12,662 bases of DNA from Zetaproteobacteria bacterium (GTDB lineage Bacteria; Pseudomonadota; Zetaproteobacteria; Mariprofundales; Mariprofundaceae). The position numbers were made by a program, and so were the translations under genes. The stretch lies in contig JAJRTX010000313.1 of assembly GCA_021545665.1 (NCBI GenBank), forward strand, positions 1-12,662, given 5' to 3'. The notes under the pieces are model-generated. The model had not been told where the DNA came from and did no database searches. It saw only the letters and a program-made list of their open reading frames with translations. Below are positions 7,434 to 12,662 of the stretch, in pieces; position 1 is the stretch's first letter; every line of letters begins with the position of its first letter.

Positions 7434-7502
7434 CCAAAGCAGCACTGAAAAAGGTGGTCGCTGCTCCGCAGCTCGTTGCCACCTTTTTAAGCACTACTTT
7501 GG
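7434..7502. repeat. Long nested stem-loop inside the element
   Basis: The core arms AAAAAGGTGG (7448-7457) and CCACCTTTTT (7479-7488) match exactly. An outer pair, CCAAAG (7434-7439) and CTTTGG (7497-7502), also matches. An inner hairpin GCTGC-TCC-GCAGC (7460-7472) lies in the loop. Confidence 0.75.
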
Positions 7503-7581
7503 CAAATCTAGAAGGGGAAAATAACCACTTCTTCATTGGACTCAGGTACTCAATCCCCCGCTAGCAGTCTGCCGAGACAAG

Positions 7582-7627
7582 CATCCAAAACAGGAGAAAG
7601 CGGCAGAGCCGTGGCCTGTTCTGGATG
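7582..7627. repeat. Stem-loop inside the element
   Basis: The arms at 7582-7594 (CATCCAAAACAGG) and 7615-7627 (CCTGTTCTGGATG) pair over 13 bp with one mismatch, and the loop carries a small CGGC-AGA-GCCG hairpin. A further GC-rich hairpin, GCGGCG-CTGTCC-CGCCGC, follows at 7657-7674. Confidence 0.7.
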
Positions 7628-7840
7628 TGCAGGATCGGGAACCCGCATGGGAGCAAGCGGCGCTGTCCCGCCGCGCGATAGGCTCTTTCTGAAATAACCG
7701 GAGTGCCTTTCTTTCGTTCTTTCTTGGGCACGCAAGAAAGGACAAAATAGCCATCACGAACACAGCCGCGATGGTTTTAGGTAAGCCGAACAGGGTTACT
7801 ATTATTGGCAGTTCTTGTTCTCTTCTTTTTTATATAGAAA

Positions 7841-8527
7841 CTACAGGGGCCAGATACCAGCCTGTTTTGTTCTGAGTTCCTCTGCGATAAGGCTACGCAA
7901 CTGCTTGATACCCATGCCTTTCAAACTCGATGTCGGCAGCGGGGCAAGCATGATGGCATGCTTCATTTCCTTAAGACGCCGAGCCCGTGCATTGCCGGAC
8001 AATTTATCAGCTTTGGTGGCAACGGGCAGCCAGCGGATACCTGCTTCATTGAGGCATTCGACCAGTTGCAAGTCGGAATCTTTCGGCCCATGGCGAATAT
8101 CCAGCAATAGCAGAACCAGCTTCAGCTCCAAGGTATGACCAAAATAGTCATCAATCAACCTTGCCCAGCGATTTTTCTCAGCCTTGGGTGCCCGTGCGTA
8201 ACCATAACCTGGCAAATCAACAACAAGCAGTTCTGCATCCACCTCAAACAGGTTTAACAAACGCGTGCAACCGGGATTCTTGGATGTTTTTACCAGACCT
8301 TTACGTCCGAAAAGGGCATTTAACAAAGAGGACTTACCGACATTGGAATGCCCCGCCACGGCAATTTGCGGTAAATCAGACGCTGGAAAATGACTTGTAT
8401 CAGCAACTGACTGAACGAAGTGAGTATTAGGCCAGTCAATGCACTTATCATCAGCTGCAGTATCCATGCGGCGAGGCTGACAAGACGGCGTGGCACTAGC
8501 AAGAGCGCAATTATCGCTACGATTCAT
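7841..8527 (-). CDS. engB: Ribosome-biogenesis GTP-binding protein EngB/YihA
   Basis: This cytoplasmic TRAFAC GTPase is involved in large-subunit assembly and usually essential. G1 is GHSNVGKSS (59-67), G2 is the Thr of PGCTRLLN (T88), G3 is DLPGYGYA (104-111), G4 is TKADKL (171-176) and G5 is SSLKGMG (200-206). At 228 residues it is longer than the usual 200 or so. The extra length is an N-terminal stretch (1-30) with no similarity I recognise. A second ATG at 8467 (residue 21) would give 208 residues. Neither start has a clear ribosome-binding site, so the start is uncertain. The gene is divergent from dusB, and its stop lies about 85 bp from the repeat element. Confidence 0.94.
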   Translation of the reverse strand: MNRSDNCALASATPSCQPRRMDTAADDKCIDWPNTHFVQSVADTSHFPASDLPQIAVAGHSNVGKSSLLNALFGRKGLVKTSKNPGCTRLLNLFEVDAELLVVDLPGYGYARAPKAEKNRWARLIDDYFGHTLELKLVLLLLDIRHGPKDSDLQLVECLNEAGIRWLPVATKADKLSGNARARRLKEMKHAIMLAPLPTSSLKGMGIKQLRSLIAEELRTKQAGIWPL

Positions 8528-8574
8528 GAGTAATGTAGGCTAGTATTGCACATTATTTAGGCAATGGGCTCGGT

Positions 8575-9624
8575 GTGAATCTAGAATCTGTAAAAACTAA
8601 ACCTCTGCTTCCCGGTTTTTCGCTGGGAAAATATCAAATAGACGTGCCTCTGGTGCTGGCTCCGATGGCTGGCATCACCGACTTGCCCTTTCGCCGAATA
8701 TGCAAACGTTTCGGCGTAGGTCTTGTGGTTACCGAAATGATTGCCTCACGAGCCGTGGATATGGGACGTGAGCGCACCGAGCGCATGGCCGAAATCGATG
8801 CAAATGAACATCCTGTCGCCATTCAGATCGCTGGTTCTGATCCTGTCTTTGTCAGCGAGGCGGCACGCTGGGCTGTCGACCATGGTGCTGATTTTGTCGA
8901 TATCAACATGGGTTGTCCGGTGAAGAAAATTTGCAAACAGGTTGCCGGATCCGCCATGCTCAGGGATGAAACACTGGTAGCACATATTCTTGAGGTTGTG
9001 GTTGCCGCTGTTGATGTGCCGGTAACATTGAAAATTCGTACCGGCTGGGATGAAAAGAGTAAAAATGTAGAATCCATTGCCAGAATTGCCGAACAATCCG
9101 GCATCCAGATGCTCACAGTGCATGGTCGCACTCGCGCCCAGATGTTTCATGGCCATGCCAACCGGGAGGATATTGGCCTTGCCAAGGCAGCCGTTTCTAT
9201 TCCGGTCATCGGTAATGGCGATATTATTGATGCCGAATCGGCACGTGAAATGATAAATATTTCTCAGTGTGACGGTGTGATGGTTGGTCGAGCAGTACAG
9301 GGCAATCCATGGGTGTTGGCAGAAGTGTATGCAGCATTAACAGGAAAGGCGGCACCTATAGCACCGACACCCACTGAACGCTGGGAGATCGTCAGCGAAC
9401 ATATGCAGCATTTAATTGATTTTCATGGCAAGCGTACTGCCTCGAAACTAGCCCGGAAACATGTGATCTGGTACAGCAAAGGCTTGCACGGTTCCGCTGA
9501 TTTTCGCGGCCATTTTCAAATTATGGCCGACTGGGAACGAATGATGGCCTATGCCGAAAGTTATTTCCTTGCGCCAACCCATCAACCAGATCATAAGGGT
9601 AAGGAATTACCACGTGCCGCCTGA
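8575..9624 (+). CDS. dusB: tRNA-dihydrouridine synthase B (NifR3 type)
   Basis: This FMN enzyme reduces uridines in the tRNA D-loop with NADPH. The product has 349 residues and a TIM-barrel core. VLAPMAGITDLPFRRICKRF and VTEMIAS lie near the N-terminus, then QIAGSDP and DINMGCPVKKICKQVAGSAM with catalytic C114. After these come TLKIRTGWDE, VHGRTRAQMFHG, IPVIGNGDI and DGVMVGRAVQGNPW. The start is GTG 8575; no ATG in this frame lies before the conserved barrel sequence, and the ribosome-binding site is weak. The 3' end overlaps ntrB by 11 bp. The order dusB-ntrB-ntrC matches the nifR3-ntrB-ntrC operon described in Rhodobacter, so co-transcription is likely. Confidence 0.95.
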   Translation: MNLESVKTKPLLPGFSLGKYQIDVPLVLAPMAGITDLPFRRICKRFGVGLVVTEMIASRAVDMGRERTERMAEIDANEHPVAIQIAGSDPVFVSEAARWAVDHGADFVDINMGCPVKKICKQVAGSAMLRDETLVAHILEVVVAAVDVPVTLKIRTGWDEKSKNVESIARIAEQSGIQMLTVHGRTRAQMFHGHANREDIGLAKAAVSIPVIGNGDIIDAESAREMINISQCDGVMVGRAVQGNPWVLAEVYAALTGKAAPIAPTPTERWEIVSEHMQHLIDFHGKRTASKLARKHVIWYSKGLHGSADFRGHFQIMADWERMMAYAESYFLAPTHQPDHKGKELPRAA

Positions 9625-10624
9625 GCATATTGGGCTAGGCCAATTGCCCTTGCCTGTGATAATGCTGGATCACGGTTCACGCATCATCCAGGTAAACCTG
9701 CTGGCTCAAGAAACTCTGGGACAATCAAGCAAGCGGTTAATTGGCATATTACTGTCGGACATATTTTCCCCTTCATCGGAAATAACCCGCTTACTGATGC
9801 AGCTTCAATCCATTGGGGCTGGCACCTCAGATCACCATATCTGTATTCGAAATAGCAATATGCCTGTGTCGATACATTTGGGGATGTTTGATGAAGGAAT
9901 CACAACAATTTTTATCCCTGAGGCCTTTCGTACTGAAGTGGAAGAGCACGCCAAACGCCATGAAATGGCTGAAGCGGTTGCCCGAATTGCACTGGAAATG
10001 GCTCACGAAGTAAAAAATCCACTGGCGGCTTTGCGTGGTGCGTCTCAATGGCTTTCTGAACAGAATTTGTCGGTTCCGGAACAAGAAGCTGTAGCTCAAA
10101 TACTTAACGGGGTTGATCGCATTCGCGATCGTATTGATGCTTTTTTGCAGGTCGGCCCCAGAGCTGAGGTAGAAATGGAAATGATCAATATCCATACGCT
10201 GATTGATGATGTAACTCAATATAAAGATAACATTCAGGTTCGACGGATTTTTGATCCCAGCCTGCCGGAAATCATGGCCCACGCTGCCCGCCTCAGACAA
10301 GCAATCGAAAACCTCTGGCAAAACGCAGTCGAGGCGGCTCACAGTTTTATCGAATGGCAAACCCGAATGGCTCCGCTGGTTCACTTGCCCGGTCATGATG
10401 GACAGGTTCTCGAAATCCGTATAACCAATGATGGTTCAACCGTACCCGAAGAACTGCGTGAGCGTCTGTTTGAGCCGTACATTACCGGCAAAGTTCGTGG
10501 CAGCGGTTTAGGTCTGGCTCTGGTTGAGCGTGTGATGCTTGAGCACGGTGGTCGCGTCGATGCCCGCTGTGAAAAAGGACGAACAACGATGGTTTTGCAT
10601 TTGCCTATCAAAAAGGAGAGGTAA
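9614..10624 (+). CDS. ntrB: Nitrogen-regulation sensor histidine kinase NtrB/GlnL
   Basis: The product has 336 residues and is cytoplasmic, with no membrane segment. The PAS-like N-terminal domain (about 8-100) contains LPLPVIMLDHGSRIIQVN. The H-box is MAHEVKNPLAALRGASQWL with phospho-acceptor H131, the N-box is AIENLWQNAVEAA with N237, and the G2 box is KVRGSGLGLALVERV. The G1 box reads ITNDGSTVPEE, lacking the usual second Gly and with Asn where Asp is common. The GTG at 9614 is chosen because AAGGAA lies 7 nt upstream. The frame is also open from an ATG at 9551, but that would overlap dusB by 74 bp and add an unrelated basic tail. By family it phosphorylates and dephosphorylates NtrC under PII (GlnB) control; no PII gene is in the window. 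Confidence 0.92.
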   Translation: MPPEHIGLGQLPLPVIMLDHGSRIIQVNLLAQETLGQSSKRLIGILLSDIFSPSSEITRLLMQLQSIGAGTSDHHICIRNSNMPVSIHLGMFDEGITTIFIPEAFRTEVEEHAKRHEMAEAVARIALEMAHEVKNPLAALRGASQWLSEQNLSVPEQEAVAQILNGVDRIRDRIDAFLQVGPRAEVEMEMINIHTLIDDVTQYKDNIQVRRIFDPSLPEIMAHAARLRQAIENLWQNAVEAAHSFIEWQTRMAPLVHLPGHDGQVLEIRITNDGSTVPEELRERLFEPYITGKVRGSGLGLALVERVMLEHGGRVDARCEKGRTTMVLHLPIKKER

Positions 10625-10671
10625 TTAATCAAATTGCCACTGATTTGTTCGCGTACAAGGAGTGAAGATTG

Positions 10672-12069
10672 ATGCATGTACTAATCGTAGATGATGATGA
10701 AGGAATCCTCTGGGTACTTGATAAAGTGCTACGCGAGGAAGGATTGGAAGTTTCACAGGCCAGTTCAATTGCTGAAGCACAGAAAGTCATACAGGAAAAA
10801 GCCGTAGACATGGTTTTTCTGGATGTGTTTCTACCCGATGGCAACGGCATGGACTTGCTGGTAAGCGGCACGTTAACCATGCCCGTGGTTATGTTGACAG
10901 CCGAAACCACCTTTGGACATGCCGCCGAAGCCTATCGCATTGGTGCCATGGAATATTTACCCAAACCATTTGATCTGGACGAAGTCCGGCAACTGGTTCA
11001 GAGGATACAACCTGTTCAGAAGAACATTCGGCCCAGGCAAGAAAAGAAGAAAGATTTAATTGTTGGCAGAAGCCCGGCAATGCAGCAGTTATTTCGTACG
11101 TTAGGCCGTGTGGCAGCATCAGATCTGACCGTACTCATCACCGGTGAAACCGGCACTGGCAAGGAAATGGTTGCGCACACCCTACATGAACGCAGTCAAC
11201 GGGCAGAACATCCTTTTATTGCCATTAATACTGCTGCAATACCTGCTGATCTTCTGGAATCTGAACTGTTTGGCCATGAAAAGGGGGCATTCACCGGAGC
11301 CGATGCAAACAGGGAGGGGCGATTCAAACAAGCTGATGGAGGCACGCTGTTCCTTGATGAAATTGGAGATATGCCAGCTGCACTACAGGCAAAACTATTG
11401 CGTGTGCTGGAAGAAGGTCGCATACAAAGTGTGGGTAGCAGCCAGTCAACAGTTATTAACGTGCGATTACTGGCGGCAACACATCAGTATCTACCAGAAA
11501 AAATTGCCGAAGGTTCATTTCGAGAAGATTTGTACTATCGACTGAATGTTATTCCGGTACATATTCCCCCTTTGCGCGAGCGCCGGGATGATATTCATGA
11601 ACTGGCTCATTATTTACTGGCTCAGGCTGTTGATGAGCTGGGTATGCAAGCACCTGTTCTGCTTGATGAGGCAACCGACCTGCTGAGTCGCCATGACTGG
11701 CCCGGTAATGTTCGGGAACTGAAAAACGTCATGCGACGCTTGGCAGTACTGACACCGGGAGCCAGCATTACTTTGTCTGATGTGGCTTTGGCTCTGGGCA
11801 ATACAAGCAATACGCAACAGAGCGAAGAAACCCTTTCGATGGCTGTCACGCGCTGTACGCGTCAATATCTGCATCAACTGGGTTATGCGCAGGCAATCAA
11901 TATGCACCAACACCTGCTCGAACAGGTTGAACCACCCTTGCTGGTTCTGGCCATGGAACGCTGCGGCGGCAATCAGCTGAAGGTGTCGGAAATGCTCGGG
12001 CTCAACCGCAATACGGTTCGCAAACTGTTGCGCAAATACAAAATCGATCCACAATACTTCCGCAGTTAA
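10672..12069 (+). CDS. ntrC: Nitrogen-regulation response regulator NtrC (sigma54 activator)
   Basis: The product has 465 residues from ATG 10672, with AAGGAG 9 nt upstream; a TTG directly before it would add one residue. The receiver domain (1-120) has the acidic VDDDEG, phospho-acceptor D51 in FLDVFLPDGNG and K in YLPKPFD. The AAA+ domain (about 130-370) has Walker A GETGTGKE (158-165), the sigma54-contacting GAFTGA (205-210), Walker B GGTLFLDEIGD (223-233) and the arginine-rich LRERRDDI. A Fis-type helix-turn-helix (about 420-462) contains GGNQLKVSEMLGLNRNTVRK. All key residues are present, so it should be an active enhancer-binding activator of nitrogen-assimilation genes. It lies 47 bp behind ntrB. 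No clear terminator follows; an inverted-repeat element starts 109 bp downstream. Confidence 0.95.
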   Translation: MHVLIVDDDEGILWVLDKVLREEGLEVSQASSIAEAQKVIQEKAVDMVFLDVFLPDGNGMDLLVSGTLTMPVVMLTAETTFGHAAEAYRIGAMEYLPKPFDLDEVRQLVQRIQPVQKNIRPRQEKKKDLIVGRSPAMQQLFRTLGRVAASDLTVLITGETGTGKEMVAHTLHERSQRAEHPFIAINTAAIPADLLESELFGHEKGAFTGADANREGRFKQADGGTLFLDEIGDMPAALQAKLLRVLEEGRIQSVGSSQSTVINVRLLAATHQYLPEKIAEGSFREDLYYRLNVIPVHIPPLRERRDDIHELAHYLLAQAVDELGMQAPVLLDEATDLLSRHDWPGNVRELKNVMRRLAVLTPGASITLSDVALALGNTSNTQQSEETLSMAVTRCTRQYLHQLGYAQAINMHQHLLEQVEPPLLVLAMERCGGNQLKVSEMLGLNRNTVRKLLRKYKIDPQYFRS

Positions 12070-12177
12070 CCAACCCTTCAAGACAGCTGAAACATGGATC
12101 ACTTTATTCTGCTTCGTTATTCAGCTCCACATAATCACTCCTTCATGTTGTCATCATTATGCTTTTATAACGTCTAA

Positions 12178-12422
12178 CCCACACTATTCATGAATCGCCG
12201 TGATGATTGCGCAGAACCTTTGTTTGCAACACCCCAGGGTGCCTTCTCTCTCGCAAGCTCGATTCACCTTGCCTGATTCCGAGGAAGAAGTGCGTAGCCA
12301 TGCATACGAACGACTGACAAGGTGAATGCCGCTGGCGGCAGAGAAAGTGCCCTGGGGTACGAGGGGTTCGTTGCGGGCAAAGGGACAAGCAAGGACGCGG
12401 CAGCATTTATGAATAATGCGGG
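12178..12422. repeat. 245-bp imperfect inverted-repeat (MITE-like) element
   Basis: The ends are CCCACACTATTCATGAAT (from 12178) and, read from the other side, CCCGCATTATTCATAAAT (from 12422). Further matched blocks run inward. CTTTG-nnn-GCAAC occurs on both sides. ACCCCAGGG (12231-12239) pairs with CCCTGGGGT (12350-12358). ATTCACCTTG (12262-12271) pairs with CAAGGTGAAT (12318-12327). The whole stretch could fold into one long interrupted hairpin. I see no convincing gene in it. It fills most of the gap between ntrC (ends 12069) and msrA, and could help end ntrC transcription, though no T tract is present. The 108 bp between ntrC and the element show nothing I can name. Confidence 0.65.
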
Positions 12423-12457
12423 CTACAGAATGAGTAGATGCAACCATGGAGATATGG

Positions 12458-12662
12458 ATGAAAAGCCCTGCAATATTAATGTATATCGGAGGTATTTTAC
12501 TGGTGACGATGGCAACTCAGGCAGATGCCGCATCAAATACTAAAACAGAAACTGCAACCTGCGCCGGCGGCTGTTTCTGGTGCATGCAACATCCCTTTGA
12601 TGAACTGCCGGGGGTGATTTCGACAACATCCGGTTACACCGGCGGTACAGAAAAAAATCCGA
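12458..12662 (+). CDS. msrA: Peptide-methionine (S)-S-oxide reductase MsrA, exported form (3' end outside window)
   Basis: Sixty-eight residues are visible. The start ATG 12458 has GGAG 6 nt upstream; an in-frame ATG at 12446 would add four residues. A signal peptide is predicted (hydrophobic core about 5-20, cleavage near ADA-A at 24), so the enzyme should act in the periplasm or at the membrane. The domain starts with [20 protein letters not shown] and continues into [14 protein letters not shown], the MsrA signature, with catalytic C39 in GCFWC. MsrA repairs oxidised methionine in proteins. The start lies only 35 bp after the inverted-repeat element, so its promoter must lie in or beyond that element. 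Confidence 0.9.
   Translation, partial: MKSPAILMYIGGILLVTMATQADAASNTKTETATCAGGCFWCMQHPFDELPGVISTTSGYTGGTEKNP

Larger units (their letters stand above)
7358..7755. repeat. MITE-like, hairpin-rich intergenic element of about 400 bp with terminal inverted repeats
   Basis: The two ends are imperfect inverted copies of about 50 bp. Read inward, the left end is GAAGGCTATCCTTTCTTTTT and the right end is GATGGCTATTTTGTCCTTTC. Both continue into a CAAAGAAAAGG / CGAAAGAAAGG block. Each end carries its own hairpin: 7365-7394 on the left and 7719-7740 on the right. Internal stem-loops sit at 7434-7502, 7582-7627 and 7657-7674. Open frames across it are short and unlike any protein I know, so the stretch looks non-coding. 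Similar CTTTCTTTTTGCGC-type intergenic repeats are, from memory, scattered through proteobacterial genomes. It fills nearly all of the 520-bp gap between the copA operon and engB. Confidence 0.65.

Noticed and set aside
7154..7564. Open plus-strand frame of 136 codons running from the copA 3' end into the intergenic element
   Set aside because: Its first part is an out-of-frame shadow of copA and the rest translates inverted repeats into a basic low-complexity tail; no start signal or family match.
7542..7763. Open minus-strand frames across the right half of the repeat element
   Set aside because: They translate hairpin arms and show no recognisable protein pattern.
8485..8510. TGGCAC at the engB 5' end as part of a sigma54 promoter for NtrC control
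   Set aside because: The matching TTGC element is not at the required spacing.
12085..12126. AGCTGAA / TTCAGCT inverted repeat after ntrC as a terminator
   Set aside because: Seven-bp arms with a loop of about 28 nt and no T tract.
12184..12447. Minus-strand open frames in the same element
   Set aside because: They arise from the other arm of the inverted repeat; no ribosome-binding site or family pattern.
12322..12543. Open plus-strand frame of 73 codons, containing KDAAAFMNNAG
   Set aside because: It reads the right arm of the inverted-repeat element and overlaps the better-supported msrA start in another frame.

Overview
The window is ordinary proteobacterial chromosome, roughly half G+C, with accessory DNA at its edges and in its gaps. 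The gene set (dusB-ntrB-ntrC, engB/yihA, ctaB, copA, an exported msrA) fits a respiring Gram-negative proteobacterium with a periplasm. The class cannot be fixed from sequence alone; gamma- or zetaproteobacterial is a guess.

Left part (1-2742): the 3' end of an IS256/mutator-type transposase and the apparent right end of its insertion sequence, then a strong intrinsic terminator. Next, on the minus strand, is an exported SdiA-regulated-family beta-propeller. On the plus strand follow a predicted membrane protein of the DUF5706/PycTM (Pycsar effector) family, with no nucleotide cyclase in the window, and a small stand-alone PAS protein with a four-cysteine cluster.

Middle (2800-7319): a minus-strand pair, ctaB (heme O synthase) and an exported DUF3616 protein 9 bp behind it. 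Divergent from ctaB is copA, a copper P1B-type ATPase. The stop codon of copA overlaps the start of a 26-residue membrane peptide that looks like the detached N-terminal anchor of a cupredoxin. Heme O synthesis and copper transport side by side suggest a link to heme-copper oxidase assembly (inference).

Gap 7320-7840: no credible gene. It holds a MITE-like element of about 400 bp with imperfect terminal inverted repeats and several internal hairpins, including a perfect 30-bp palindrome.

Right part (7841-12662): minus-strand engB, then divergent dusB-ntrB-ntrC. This is the classic nifR3-ntrB-ntrC order, with dusB and ntrB overlapping by 11 bp, giving a nitrogen-regulation two-component system behind a tRNA dihydrouridine synthase. 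After ntrC comes a second inverted-repeat element of 245 bp, then the start of an exported msrA cut by the window edge.

The best candidate for something unusual is the orphan PycTM-like membrane protein next to the cysteine-cluster PAS protein. A complete Pycsar system is not present in this window.
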